Of a stretch of 64,000 nucleotides of DNA, positions 49,692 to 60,758 are shown in pieces. A program made the translations under genes and the position numbers. This DNA is from Moesziomyces globuligerus. Taxonomy: Eukaryota > Basidiomycota > Ustilaginomycetes > Ustilaginales > Ustilaginaceae. Location: assembly GCA_030849465.1 (NCBI GenBank), contig JARVLF010000018.1, forward strand, positions 186,001-250,000. Reading direction: 5' to 3'. Below the pieces are notes generated by a model. It saw only the letters and a program-made list of their open reading frames with translations. It had not been told where the DNA came from and did no database searches. The stretch's first letter is position 1, and every line of letters begins with the position of its first letter.

Positions 49692-51362
49692 TTATGCGCC
49701 TTGGCTGGGTGCAGATGCAGCTGCGGGAGCTTGCGAGTCGATGATCTTGGACGGCGGCGGCGTCGGAAGCCCCGACGTGTCGTGGCCCGTCGAGGCGGGA
49801 GCCGTGAGCTTGACGGCCGGCTCGGCTGTGCCCGGGGCGTCGGTGGCCGACAAGGCCTTGCGCATGGGCGCCGAGGCGGGCGGAGCGAGCCGCGTGTCGG
49901 TCGACGATCTCGCCGCGCTCGCGGCACTCGACTGTGCGTGGCCGGCGCTCGACGACGCCTTCTGCATGGCCTGAGCGCGCGGCTCGGGCGGAGGCGGGAT
50001 GAGGGCCGCAACGATCCTGCGATGTTCCTCCTCAGCCGCACGTTTGTCACCCGCCGAAGCGCGCGGACGTCGGCCCTTGCGTGCCGGTGAGGCTCCCTCG
50101 ACCGGCTTGCGCGAAGGCGCGGTGCGGCTACGGCGCAGACCTGTCGCGGACTTGAGTGGCGCCGCAAGATCCAACGACGCGTCCTCGTTGTTGGGGCTCT
50201 TACCCGACGCGCCCGAGGCCTGCGGCGAGAGCTCGTCCACATCGCTCGAGTCGTCGTTGGCGCGACGCGAACGGCCGAGACCGTATCGCTTGGTCTTGGG
50301 CTTGGTGGTCTTGCTGCGTGCGAGGCGTGCGCCTCCACCCTCGTGCACCTGCAGCTCGCCCTGATCTTCGTCGCTGTCCGACGGCACCAGCACGTCGGTA
50401 TCCTTGACGGGCTTCGAGACCGCTGTGAGCTCGGTGGCAGGCAGCTGCGAAGCGGGCTGGGGCGACATGCCGAGCACGAACTGGTCCTGGTGGTCGATGA
50501 GGAACTCGAGCACCTGCACCGCCAACTTGTGCTCGCCCGGCGAGAGCTCGTGCGACGGATGCGAGAACATGCCGGGCTGGAAGATGACGGCGAGGTTGCT
50601 GGACGGCATGAGGTTCTTGTCCGACTTGCGCGCAAACACGGCGAGCAGGTCGAGCACGTAGAGCAGCAGATACTGGCTCGCCGGAGGCATGCTCGAGATG
50701 AGCAGACGATACGTGCGGATGGCGCCGTCTTCGTCAAAGGGCTCCTTGGCGCGGATGTTGCGAAACTCGGTGTAGAGTTCGTGCGGGACGATGGGCTCGG
50801 GCATGTGGTTGAAGTATCTGCGCAGGACGCTGGCGGCATCGTGTACGCTGTACTTGGTCCAGTCAACCGACTTGCCGTAGCGCGGCGGGGAATCGAAGGT
50901 CTCCTGCAGCTCCTTCATGCGCTTTTGGGAGCCGGCGATGCGGAAGACGCCTTCGACCTCGGTGGCGTTCTCCTTGAGGTAGAGACCCACCTTGGCGACG
51001 ACGACGGGGACGTAGCCCCAAACATACTGCTGACCGTCTTCGCCGGCGATGGAGATGGCGACGCTGGCATACTTGAGGGACTGGCGGAGCGGAACGCCAA
51101 AGACACGGTTGTCGGTGGCTTTCTTGTCCTTGCTGGTGCGGCCCTTTGTGAAGGAAGCCCACCACGCTTTGAGGCTGGCCTTGGTGGAGGCCTGTTCGTC
51201 CTGAGGCGAGGTGGTGGAGCGAGGCCAGGAAGGCACGGGCTGGAGGTGGGAGGTGGATGCAGTGATGGGCAGCGAGACCTTTTCGGCGGTGCTGGCGCCG
51301 GCGGGATGGCTCTGGATGGAGGCGTTGCCACGCGAGGTGGCCTTGGCGAGTGGAGCGGGCAT
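49692..51362 (-). CDS. Rho GTPase-activating protein (SAC7-like arrangement)
   Basis: 556 residues from the ATG at 51362; the longer upstream frame starts at a TTG. RhoGAP domain about residues 75-280: RVFGVPLRQSLKYASVAI, then the arginine-finger loop EGVFRIAGSQKRM, DAASVLRRYFNHMPEPIVPH, and SSNLAVIFQPGM. The C-terminal half is Ser/Arg/Ala-rich with KTTKPKTKRYGLGRSRR. The protein stimulates GTP hydrolysis on Rho-type GTPases; the layout (short N-terminus, one GAP domain, disordered tail) recalls yeast Sac7, a Rho1 GAP, but that is inference. No intron. Confidence 0.88.
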   Translation of the reverse strand: MPAPLAKATSRGNASIQSHPAGASTAEKVSLPITASTSHLQPVPSWPRSTTSPQDEQASTKASLKAWWASFTKGRTSKDKKATDNRVFGVPLRQSLKYASVAISIAGEDGQQYVWGYVPVVVAKVGLYLKENATEVEGVFRIAGSQKRMKELQETFDSPPRYGKSVDWTKYSVHDAASVLRRYFNHMPEPIVPHELYTEFRNIRAKEPFDEDGAIRTYRLLISSMPPASQYLLLYVLDLLAVFARKSDKNLMPSSNLAVIFQPGMFSHPSHELSPGEHKLAVQVLEFLIDHQDQFVLGMSPQPASQLPATELTAVSKPVKDTDVLVPSDSDEDQGELQVHEGGGARLARSKTTKPKTKRYGLGRSRRANDDSSDVDELSPQASGASGKSPNNEDASLDLAAPLKSATGLRRSRTAPSRKPVEGASPARKGRRPRASAGDKRAAEEEHRRIVAALIPPPPEPRAQAMQKASSSAGHAQSSAASAARSSTDTRLAPPASAPMRKALSATDAPGTAEPAVKLTAPASTGHDTSGLPTPPPSKIIDSQAPAAASAPSQGA

Positions 51363-53649
51363 GGCTGGTGCAGGCTCTCTGGCGAGGAAGGCGGATGCTC
51401 TTGGCTCGGCGGTCGGGGACGATGGAGCGGCGTGTGAGGCGCGCGGAGCTGGGCAGGCGCAGGAACAGATCGGAGCTGCGCCAGGACCGCTGGAGCACGA
51501 TGGATGGGAAGGGGAGTTGTGGAGCAGCAGGCTTAGGGCTCGCGCATGTCGAAAGCGAAGGATGGCTGGCTGCGATGCAAGTGGTGTCCGTATGGGCGAG
51601 TCGGAGGGATGGAAGCGGCTGAGATGTCGAGAAAGACGATACTGGCAGAGCGCGTAGAGTACAGAGGAGCGAGGGGTGGGAGAGCGGAGACAAGCGGGAA
51701 TGGAGACAGAGTGGGATGGATGAGGCTGGGATTGGCGATGAGGCTGAGAGGGTGGTACTGTATTCAGTGAGTGCGGCCGCTGATGGCGAGGGCGGAAGAG
51801 ATGTGAGATCAGCGGGCAGCGGAGAGCAGGCGGTAGGTACAAGGGCGATGAGGAGCGGTGTGATGGGATGCGAATGGCCTGGAGTGAGCACCTCGTTTTT
51901 TTTTGGGCGTTGCGAGATGGAAGCGCTAGACTGGAGCGTGGAGTGTGGTGCGTGGTGCGTGGTGCGTGGTGCGTGCTGCGGGCTGCGGGCTGCTGCGTTG
52001 TGCTGTTTGCGTGCGTCTGTATGCTACGTGTCTGCAGATGCAGCAGGTGCGATTTTTCTGGAATGGGTGAGAGCCGTGCAGTTGGGAAGCGCTGTGCTGA
52101 TCAGGATGACGAGCGCAGGCGCAGCGCAGCCCCCGAGATGAGGCAGCGATCTGGAAATCCAACGCTGTGCGTATCGCTCCTCTGACTCTACTCTGTCTCT
52201 ATCGAGGCGACAATCAAGGCACGGGTCGAGCCTGGAGCCTCTCTCGGGACGCAAACGACTGAAATTCAACGGAATTCAATGGATCCGAGAAGCTCCCGAG
52301 TCAGCCGTGCTGCTTGGCTGCGTAGGCTGCGCAGCTGGGCTCATCTGCAGAGTGCTGCAGCCGTGACGGTCGAGTGCCGATCCTGCTCATGCACGTCGCG
52401 CTTGCTCCTCCTTGGGTTCTGGATTTCCGAGCGCCAGCTTCCTGGCGCATCCCACCCGCCATATCCAATTTGGCGCCCTCACTCGTGTATTCACCGATCG
52501 CTTCAGAGAGAGGGCGAGGGAAGCGAGTGCGAAAGCAAGCTAGACAGAGACTAGCTGCAAATCGGTCACCTTTGAGATGCATCCGTCGCTGATCTTGATG
52601 CCGCCGCCCCTTGTTTGCCTAAAGACGCCGCGCCGCGATGCACTGTCGATCGGCAACCTCGGCGCTCTTTGCTTTGCCCCAGCCGACCTCGACTACAGCA
52701 TCCTCGGTTGCCCGGTCGACACTAACCCAGCCCGACTTGCTCAACACCTTATCGGACACTTGTTGCAGAATTTAGATGCATCCGCGCTGCCGAGCTGTAG
52801 GGCACGCCTCGAAATATCCCACACCTCTTCACAGTGTGAGCCCCATCTCTTTGCTCGCTTCGACCGATACAGATCGGGCATGGCTTCCTGCCCTTCAACC
52901 GATTCGGACCTGGCAGCCTACAGCAGCTGATGCTCGTATCATGGTGATATCGGAGGCCACACCGGGATCTGCGCCCCTCCTTGGCTCCGTCGGTGACGAG
53001 AGCTCTGCGTACGAGACACCTGCGTACGCACTGAGCTGCAAGGCACGCCCGCGCACACCCGAGAGCATCCTGCAACCGCTCGTGGCGACATCCGTCATAC
53101 TGTGCCGCCACGCGACGGCGCTCCCAAACTCCACATAGAGAGGGTCCCCAAAGTGAAATTGCCTTAGATGTTGACGATTGTCTCTGACGCTTGTCAGCCG
53201 GCTGCCGCACTTCCACCCTTCCCCTCGGAGCTTAGCGTGCACCTCCTTGTCCTCGTAAAGCAGTCCAGTAATCAACTCCGCCTTGGCCAGCTAGGGTCTG
53301 CCGTTGTATAATCCGCCCACGCAATCCACCGCTCCGGATGCCGGAAGCGAGACAGGCGCCCCGCTGCTCATCCATGATCTCACCGCCGCCCTGGCAGTCG
53401 CGCATCCGAACGGAGTCAGTGGTGTGGGGTAGGCTCCGACCGGGCTCGCCCAGCCCCTTCCCCCCTCTCGCAACCTACACCTCGGATTTGACGCCCGGTC
53501 GGAGGCATATCCCACGCGACTGCCTAGTGTTGAGCATCTTGCCATCCGCTTCCACCATCTCAATTCCCCCTCCCCTCCTCGGCTGATACATTTGAGCCTA
53601 TCTGAGTCGAGTGTCTCCGCCTACTCTCTCGCTTCGATACCTTGCAAAC
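51363..53649. other. Intergenic region with a short tandem repeat
   Basis: 2.3 kb with no supported gene. It includes a T run (51897-51904) and four tandem copies of GGTGCGT (51947-51974) followed by GCTGCGG repeats, in what is probably the RhoGAP upstream region. Frames on both strands are short and without family features. No tRNA was found. Confidence 0.6.
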
Positions 53650-54290
53650 ATGCCGTCCTCGAAAGGAAAGCCTACGCACCCAGAGAAGCGAGAGGAGGCT
53701 CGCAAAGGTACGCACCTCTCCAAATCCGGTTCTACCTACGCATCTGTGTTACTGACCTCGCCTCGGCCTGTCGCTTCCTGCTGTATGCATCGTGTGTAGA
53801 GGTGCTGAACATGGAGAAAGGAGGAGGCAAAGGCAATTGGTCAGCCTACAAGGTACGTCTTCAACTCCAAACGCACTGCGTCCGATGTTCGAATTGTTAC
53901 TCATGCAATCTTCTTTCCTGCTTTCCCCCTCGTGTGTAGGCAGCGGAGATGGCCAAGCGGTACGAGGCCAAGGGAGGTGGATACGAAGACACTGGTGACA
54001 ATGCCAACGAAGCCAAGACCGGCAATCCTGTTCCCAAGAAGGAGGCAGTCGAGAAGGGCGTTCGCAAGGATCCCAAGGACCCCGTCGGCACTCCCAAGTC
54101 CAAGAAATCCACCGCCGACAAGAAGGACGACTCGAACGAGACCTCCGCCAAGAGAAAGGCGGACGACGATCAGAAGGACAAGAAACCCGAAGCGGACAAG
54201 GCCAAGAAGTCAAAGACCACCAAGTCTCAGCCCAAGCCTGCCACAAAGGGCACAAGGGTCCAGCCCAAACGCGGCGCAAAGAAGGACTAG
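53650..54290 (+). CDS. Small Lys-rich conserved fungal protein, three exons
   Basis: Exons 53650-53707, 53800-53852 and 53940-54290 encode 153 residues. Introns begin GTACGC and GTACGT and end TAG. The first 60 residues are the ordered part (MPSSKGKPTHPEKREEARK, then GGGKGNWSAYKAAEMAKRYE and GGGYED); I recall similar KGGGKG-WSA-K proteins in other fungi but no function for them. The rest is a Lys/Asp/Glu/Pro-rich disordered tail with repeated KKxK, likely nuclear or RNA-associated by composition only. It is convergent with the BFA1/Byr4 gene. Confidence 0.8.
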
Positions 54291-54519
54291 ATCCCTCCTC
54301 TTGGACCCTATCCCCAGTTCCACACCATCGTTCTGTTCATGTATACCTCCCCCTGTCTTGCCGTGCAATTCAAATACCAGGCCCACACTTGGCCAGCCAG
54401 CTCCTCCGGCCAGAGTACACGAGCTTGAGAAGGTGATCAAGCGAGCACGACATGAAACAGGTGACGATGCAATAAACCCAAGAGAACGTGACAAAACATG
54501 AGGACGTCCTGATACCAGA

Positions 54520-57405
54520 CTACTTTGCGTCGGACCTCGCGATGCTCTTGGCGATCTTTTCGAGGTAGTGCAGGTGCGGACGCGGACGGTCGATTTCGTC
54601 CATCGTCATGGCGCGATCCGAGGTGTGCGAGCGTGTGCGGTTGCGCAAGCCGTGGGGCGCGCTGTGCGGTAGCCACGCGCCCACTTCGACCGCATGTCGC
54701 TTCTCCGCCTGCACACACGCATCCCAAATCTCGCGATCGATGCCCACACTCGCCGCAAACGCGCCGCGAGACAGCGCCCGACGGATGGCCTGGTCGTGCT
54801 TGCGGTTGAGGCTGCGTTCGTACGCATCGTCCTCCGAACCAGCCGCCGCAGCCGGCTCTGCTGCGCTCAGACGCGTCCAAGGATTCGAGCATCGGCTGAA
54901 AGCCTCCGTCGACCGCGTCCTGCGCGCGCGCAGCGTGTTGTCGCCCTCCGCGTCCACATCCAAGCCCACCCCGTCGTGCGACGCTTCACCTTCATCTGGC
55001 GCTTCGTCGAACTGCGCAAAGATGTCGTCCTCCTCATCGCCCGACTTGTGCACCCACCGCATCTGCACAGGGTCAAACAGCATGTCGCCCACCACACGTG
55101 CGCCCGACGCGATGGTGTTCATCAGCGTGCTGCTCTCGGGCGAGATGGGCGACGTGTAGCCCGCCGCGTGCGTCAATGCCGAGCTGGTGGAGCTGCCAGT
55201 GATCTGCGAAATGAGCGCCGGCCGCGTGCTACTCTGGATCACTTGATCAAAGTCGCGCAGAATTGCTTCGTTGCCCTCCCATCGCAGCGCCTGCGCATTC
55301 CACCGCATGCCTTTGACCGTCTTTTGCGTGGGCGAGCCTCCGGCGCCGAGCGAGCGGATCAGGCCTGGCTTGCTTTTCGGGCCACGCCTGCCGCCCCGCT
55401 TGGTTTGCCCCTTGCGCTGAGATTGCGAAGCGCCATCTCCCGATTTTGCAGCACCTTGAGCAGCGTTGGGCTTGCCAGATGGCTTCAGGAGAAGAGAAGG
55501 CTGGACCGCAGGACTTGTTGCGCTCGCGAGGTCGTCGATGCCATCCAGCTCCGCGCCGTTCCCGTAGGGCACCGTGCGTTTCAAGATGCGAGCTGGGGGC
55601 TGGCCTTCGCCCGATGATCCCTGACGTTCGGCACGGGCCTTGGAGCGTGTGCTGACCGAGATGCGAGGCGGCGGGTTATGTGGCACGCGGACGGGAATGT
55701 TGACGGGTGTGCTAGGACGGGCAGGAGCCTTGATGTCCCTTTGCAGCCTCGCGAGCTGGTCGGCTGCGGTCTCAGCTGCCCTGGCGCGCGATGCAGCCGT
55801 TGAATCGGTCAGTCTCGACGAACCTTTTGTGCGGATCCGGGACGTGGACGATGGGGCGTTGGTCCCGCTATTGTGCCTCTGGCGCACTGCGATCGTGTGT
55901 GCGCACAGTTGCGTAGAGGAAGTGTTGGCGCTCGAAGCTGCGGGAGGCGAAGCCTTCATGGAGGGCAGTGACCTCTTGCGTGTCAGCTGCGATCCGCGAT
56001 GTTGCGATCGAGGGTTCGCGGAAGAGGAAGCATGCCCAGAAGCGTTGGACATGTGAGTCTGTAGATCGCTCGCGGACCGCTTGAAGCGCAGCGAGCGGCG
56101 TATCGAGCCACGCAGCTCGGTGCTGGTACCCTTCTGATGGTGTGAGCTTCCTTCCCCTGTTGGCGTACGGTAGTCGAGGTGATGCGAGAGTGCTCGAGAG
56201 CTTTCGAAGTGGGGCTCATTGCCGCCAGCTGGGCCGTCAGTGGCCCCAGTGTGCGTGCTCAATCTTCTCGAGGAGCTGATCTGCGCGTAGGCAGGGAATT
56301 GGCGAGTATTGGAGAGGCCGCGCGCAGTGATGCGGCTGGGTGAAAGGTCGACGTCGTCGGTGATGACGAGCCCGGCGGCGATGCCAGAGTCTGAGTCTGT
56401 GTTGCGACTGTGCGCCTGCGATGGATCGGGCTGGCGACCAGAGCGCTTGAGGTCGAGCATGGCCTCGAGCTTCGCCTTGAGCACGGGAACGGGATGAGCC
56501 GAACGATCCGACTGGGTCTCAAAGATGCTGCCTTGGAAGTCAAGGCCGTCGAGAAGGTCTTCATGTTCGTCATCGGCGTCGCTCTCGCCCGAGATGCTCT
56601 TCGAAGAGGTTGCGGGATCGGAGAGGAAGGAGCACTGCAAGGAGGAGCCAGATGAGTGGACGGCGGTGGATGAAGGGGCGCCGAACGCAGCATCCTCGTC
56701 CCATAGATCCCGACTGACATTGCTCAGAGAGGCGTTTGAGCGTGCGCGCGAGAGAGAGGAGCACAGGCTGAGATTGTTCATGTCCGGTGCGAGCTCGAAG
56801 TCAAGCTCGTCGATGGCGTCATCGGGCTCTGAAGAGTGGAAGTCGAGATCCGAACGAGCGCGGTCGGAGCTGCAGGAGGAGGTGCTGGTGGTGTTGTGAG
56901 TGCCGCTCTTGCTGTTGGAGCTTTCTGGATCGGTGAGATCGGTGGAGAGGCCCATGATGCTGCGATAACTGGTGCTGGCGGAGGTGCTGAAGCTGGCGGT
57001 GGAGCATGTATTCAAGTCGTCCTGAACTGTGGCAAAGCCCAAGTTGTCGGTGTGATCAGCATCTGCGTATTCGCTTAGATGCTCAAGGTTGAGATGAGGA
57101 GGGCGAAGATGGTGGTGGAACCCTTGCAGATCGGCGCCTGGTTCGGATGAAACGGAAGTTGTTTTGCTTGCGGCGAGGAGCTGCTTGAGCGCAGAGCCGG
57201 CGACGTCCGAGAGTTTGATGGTGTCGGTCTGCTCATCGGAGGCATCTTCGTCGTTGTCATGATCCCAATCAAGGTCGCCGTCGAGGGGTGAGGACATCTG
57301 GTTTTCATCGTGGACGTCAGGGACGGAGAGGTGATCCGTACGCAGGGCGGTGTGGTCCAAGTCAAAGTCGCCCTCGGACCAGTCTTCGACCAGCGAAGAC
57401 GACAT
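54520..57405 (-). CDS. BFA1: BFA1/Byr4-like mitotic-exit/septation GAP scaffold
   Basis: 961 residues from the ATG at 57405 in one exon. The N-terminal 650 residues are acidic and Ser-rich, with scattered short blocks (SLVEDWSEGDFDLDH at the start). Around residue 698 comes KGMRWNAQALRWEGNEAILR and near 770 VVGDMLFDPVQMRWVHKSGD, the conserved Byr4/Bfa1 C-terminal signature, followed by EIWDACVQAEKRHAVEVGAW and the end LEKIAKSIARSDAK. Byr4 and Bfa1 pair with Cdc16/Bub2 to form a two-component GAP for Spg1/Tem1 at spindle poles, holding back mitotic exit or septation. It is larger than the fission yeast protein (665 aa). Confidence 0.85.
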   Translation of the reverse strand: MSSSLVEDWSEGDFDLDHTALRTDHLSVPDVHDENQMSSPLDGDLDWDHDNDEDASDEQTDTIKLSDVAGSALKQLLAASKTTSVSSEPGADLQGFHHHLRPPHLNLEHLSEYADADHTDNLGFATVQDDLNTCSTASFSTSASTSYRSIMGLSTDLTDPESSNSKSGTHNTTSTSSCSSDRARSDLDFHSSEPDDAIDELDFELAPDMNNLSLCSSLSRARSNASLSNVSRDLWDEDAAFGAPSSTAVHSSGSSLQCSFLSDPATSSKSISGESDADDEHEDLLDGLDFQGSIFETQSDRSAHPVPVLKAKLEAMLDLKRSGRQPDPSQAHSRNTDSDSGIAAGLVITDDVDLSPSRITARGLSNTRQFPAYAQISSSRRLSTHTGATDGPAGGNEPHFESSRALSHHLDYRTPTGEGSSHHQKGTSTELRGSIRRSLRFKRSASDLQTHMSNASGHASSSANPRSQHRGSQLTRKRSLPSMKASPPAASSANTSSTQLCAHTIAVRQRHNSGTNAPSSTSRIRTKGSSRLTDSTAASRARAAETAADQLARLQRDIKAPARPSTPVNIPVRVPHNPPPRISVSTRSKARAERQGSSGEGQPPARILKRTVPYGNGAELDGIDDLASATSPAVQPSLLLKPSGKPNAAQGAAKSGDGASQSQRKGQTKRGGRRGPKSKPGLIRSLGAGGSPTQKTVKGMRWNAQALRWEGNEAILRDFDQVIQSSTRPALISQITGSSTSSALTHAAGYTSPISPESSTLMNTIASGARVVGDMLFDPVQMRWVHKSGDEEDDIFAQFDEAPDEGEASHDGVGLDVDAEGDNTLRARRTRSTEAFSRCSNPWTRLSAAEPAAAAGSEDDAYERSLNRKHDQAIRRALSRGAFAASVGIDREIWDACVQAEKRHAVEVGAWLPHSAPHGLRNRTRSHTSDRAMTMDEIDRPRPHLHYLEKIAKSIARSDAK

Positions 57406-58211
57406 GGCCGACGAGTCCGCGGGCCTGGGCTATAGGGCGTTGAGCCGCGCTTCTGGAGGGATGAAGGCCACTGGCGCCTTCAACAGAGCATGGTTGGAGA
57501 GGCGAGCCCGCAAAGATCGGATGGGTTCGAGACGTAGGATGAATCCTCAGAGCCGGGAGAGCTCGATGGACGCAGGTGCAGTGGGTGATGGTGGTGACGG
57601 TGGGTGTGGAGTGGCACGAGGCGCGGACCATGGGAAGGAAGCGAGTGGGGGCTGGGTGCGTGTGAGTGGAAAGATGGAGCTGTGAGCGCGTAAGTTAGCG
57701 GCAGCTGTTGGACTCGCTAACCTCACGCGCAGAACGCGCTTAGTGTGCACCTCTGCACCCTGGTTGCCTTGATTCACCTTGCGCGTGCAGGTGCCACATT
57801 TGCTGAAAATGCACCTTGACGCGTGCTTCGCTTTTCAAAGTTGACGGCAGGGAGTCGTGAGTTGTGTGTTGGTTGCCCTGGCGCTGTGGTGGATACGCGT
57901 GGAAGCGTGCGTGACTGACTGCCGAGTAAGCTTGACGCAGCGGCGGCGGCAAGGGGAGCGGCCAACACCGCCAAATTGGGCTGTCGAGCTTCTTCTGGCG
58001 TCTCGGAAAGGCGCTGCTCCCTGCGTTCGGAATTTCCGGGCCCACGCAACCCTTGGCGCCGCCCGCATCATCACCGCTGGGCGTGAGAAGAACGCCAAGC
58101 TGCCTCGACGCCCACTTTGAGGTGGTCCGCTCTGCCTGCTGTCGGCTCCGTCCTTTACTGCGGCCTCCGTCCTGCGACCATCCCTTTCTGCTTCGGACAG
58201 CAAGCGTCAAC
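57406..58211. promoter_or_regulatory. Divergent promoter region, BFA1 and ARMH3
   Basis: 806 bp between divergent starts. The frame open from 58053 into ARMH3 reads as leader; other frames are compositional. No element identified. Confidence 0.5.
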
Positions 58212-60611
58212 ATGGCTGCCATCGGGGCGGTCGTCGGTTCGGGCCGCCCGCCGCTCAAGTCCAAGTTCAGCGAATCCTACACCGCCCTCCTTCAGGGCGG
58301 CCAGCCGTGGGCCGCAGACGATCCCTTTGCTGCTGCAAGCCACGCTGCATCGTCCTCGTCGTCGTCCTCTTCGCAGCCGCGTCCCGCCGTCTCGCGCTCC
58401 AAATCGGCCGCAAAGTCCAACTCGGGGCCTCGATCCCGCTACTTTGCCGACCTCCTCTGTCTGCCGGTCGAGACACGCCTCGTCGCCGATCTCCTGGAAG
58501 CCATCCCTCCAGAAAAGCTCCTCGACGACAACCCGCTTGGCCAGGGCGCTCGCATCGCCGACAACGTAGGCGCCCTCTGGAGGGAGGCCATTCGCGTCTG
58601 GCGCGAGAGCGACGAGGACGAGGTGCGCAGGAGCAACGCCGTCGACACGCTCGTCGCACTCTCCTACCCCATCCTCAACAAGCGCTTCTCAAATTACTCC
58701 TTCGACCTCATCACCATCTTTGCAGGCGGCATGGACGAAGCCGACGACGTCTTCACCCTCCTCGTAGACTCGATCGACGACACTCTCCGCGGAGGCGACC
58801 TCGCACGTGTACGCATTCCCTCTTCCGTCCGTGACGACTCCCAGGATCCCGATGGCCCTGCTGCCGAAGCAAGGGCGTGGATCGACGCCGAAGTCCAACA
58901 TCGCGCCCTCCAGCTTGGGCTCCTCTGGCTCTCTTGCGTCGCGCAAACCTCGTTGGCCGCCTACTTTCTTCGCCGTGATCTTTTCGTCACCGCCTCCGCC
59001 TTCATCTCCTCACCTGCGGGGGCTCGCTACGCCTACGAAGGCGCTGTCTTTCTCGGCCTCCTCGCCACCATCGGTCAAGGCTCTGCTGGAGGCATCTCGC
59101 TCAACGTCAGCACCTCTAATCCATACGCTCGGCGCTTCCGAGATTGGGTCGATGAAGACTGCATGGCCAAACTCCTCGTCGCCGCTTCCGCCGCCATGGA
59201 CCGCGACGTGCAGTCCTATCGGCAGGTGGCCGATGACTCGCCTCCTTCCTTGGCAGGCAGCATCGCAGGTCTCGCCACCATGCGCTGGGTCTCGGGCCTC
59301 TCCGAACTACTCGCCCCCGCAGCTCTGCCACTGGCCTCGGACCCAAAACGAAAAGCCACTTCCGCCGCCTCCACGCTCGGTGCGGACTTCTCCCATCTGC
59401 CTTCGCCCACCTGCGTCGTCCTATTGCCCCTCTTCCTGCTATCTAGGTCCAACCAGGCATTCACCTCGCTCTTTCTGGATATGGCAGGCCGTCAGGAGAG
59501 CAACGGAGACCAGGCTTCTGCTCGGAACGACCCGCGATCGAGGGCGGGTGACGAGTCTTTCTGCCATCTCGTCTCCCTCGCATCCTATCTGGCCACGCAT
59601 GCGTCGGTCTCGGCACGCTCTGCGTCCTATGCACGCGTCAGTCTGCTCTGTCTGCTCGTCTTCCTCTATGACCCACGCGGGAGCCGCAACATGCTGGCTG
59701 ACTCGGAGCACGCCATCCGCACGCTCGAGCGAATCCGCCTCTGCCGCCAGCGCGAGCCTGCCCTCGCGCTTCCGCGGACCAAGCGGACCCGTCTGGTGAC
59801 GGCCGTGCTGGACGTGGCCACGTGCTCGCTGCGCTACAACCTCAGCAAGCGCATCGATGCGGCTTCCTACCTGATCAGCCTCAAGCTCGTGCAGCGCGCC
59901 GTCGTGCTGTGTTCCGACGAGCGCATCGCGCTCGAGTACGACTGGCACGACTGCTGGAGTGCGCTGCTTGCGCTCGCCTCGTTCCTCGCCGCGCGCTTCC
60001 GCGAGATTCGCTCGAGCCGCGATCTGTCCGAGCTCATCAAGGCGCTCATTGCGACGTTGAACTCGATCCTGCTGCGCTCTGATCGCGTCCTGCCATCGAT
60101 GCACGAGATCCATCACTTCATCTACGAGCTCGTGCGGTGCTCGCAGACGCTGCGCAAGACCGTGCTGCTGTTGGACACTTCCGTGTCGAAAGAAGCGTCA
60201 GGATCGGGATTGCTGGGAGACGATAGTCGTTCGGACGCTGCGATTCCGACGCCACCCAAGCTGTATGCGCAGGTGCCTGGATGGAAGAACATCGAGCGCG
60301 TCATCCAGGCGGTCGAAGCGAGCATCGCCGAGTGGGTCGAACAGAAACCGCGCAGCCGTCGCAACCAGACGCCCGACATCAACACCATCACCAAGCTCAT
60401 CGCCGCCATCGATCGCGAGCAGCTGCTGGCCGGCGCGGCGGAAGACGGCCCTGCGGCGGCTTCGGCCGCCTTTGGTGAGAGGAGCACGCAAGCCATGCAG
60501 GCGGCAGTGCACCACGAACTCGAATGGCTCGATCGCATCCAGGAACAGTGTCTGCCCCAGTTCGTTCGCCATGCCTGCGCCGACGTCCTGCGCATCCTCC
60601 CGATCTACTAA
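58212..60611 (+). CDS. ARMH3: ARMH3/DUF1741 armadillo-like helical protein
   Basis: 799 residues from the ATG at 58212. Near the N-terminus KFSESYTALLQGGQPWAADD and the Ser/Ala linker are followed by YFADLLCLPVETRLVADLLE and LWREAIRVWRESDEDEVRRS, then long helical repeats (FAGGMDEADDVFTLLVDSID; ARYAYEGAVFLGLLATIGQG) ending in HACADVLRILPIY. These match the DUF1741 / UPF0588 family (human C10orf76). In animals ARMH3 sits at the Golgi and recruits PI4KB with GBF1; transfer of that role to the fungus is inference. One exon, convergent with SHP1 (147 bp). Confidence 0.85.
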   Translation: MAAIGAVVGSGRPPLKSKFSESYTALLQGGQPWAADDPFAAASHAASSSSSSSSQPRPAVSRSKSAAKSNSGPRSRYFADLLCLPVETRLVADLLEAIPPEKLLDDNPLGQGARIADNVGALWREAIRVWRESDEDEVRRSNAVDTLVALSYPILNKRFSNYSFDLITIFAGGMDEADDVFTLLVDSIDDTLRGGDLARVRIPSSVRDDSQDPDGPAAEARAWIDAEVQHRALQLGLLWLSCVAQTSLAAYFLRRDLFVTASAFISSPAGARYAYEGAVFLGLLATIGQGSAGGISLNVSTSNPYARRFRDWVDEDCMAKLLVAASAAMDRDVQSYRQVADDSPPSLAGSIAGLATMRWVSGLSELLAPAALPLASDPKRKATSAASTLGADFSHLPSPTCVVLLPLFLLSRSNQAFTSLFLDMAGRQESNGDQASARNDPRSRAGDESFCHLVSLASYLATHASVSARSASYARVSLLCLLVFLYDPRGSRNMLADSEHAIRTLERIRLCRQREPALALPRTKRTRLVTAVLDVATCSLRYNLSKRIDAASYLISLKLVQRAVVLCSDERIALEYDWHDCWSALLALASFLAARFREIRSSRDLSELIKALIATLNSILLRSDRVLPSMHEIHHFIYELVRCSQTLRKTVLLLDTSVSKEASGSGLLGDDSRSDAAIPTPPKLYAQVPGWKNIERVIQAVEASIAEWVEQKPRSRRNQTPDINTITKLIAAIDREQLLAGAAEDGPAAASAAFGERSTQAMQAAVHHELEWLDRIQEQCLPQFVRHACADVLRILPIY

Positions 60612-60758
60612 TACTGCACACCGCTGGTCACTGCACCAACAGCCATACGAGCAAACATGCAGACAGCAACAATCATGCCGTGAGAGCCATGTGGAGCTGA
60701 GAGCAGAATGAAGGCGGTGTGGAATGTATCGTCGCAGTCAGAGCAAAGTGGGATGAGA

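Noticed and set aside
51947..51974. Four GGTGCGT repeats as a possible CRISPR-like or telomeric array
   Set aside because: Only a 7-bp direct tandem repeat without spacers in an intergenic region; a simple microsatellite.
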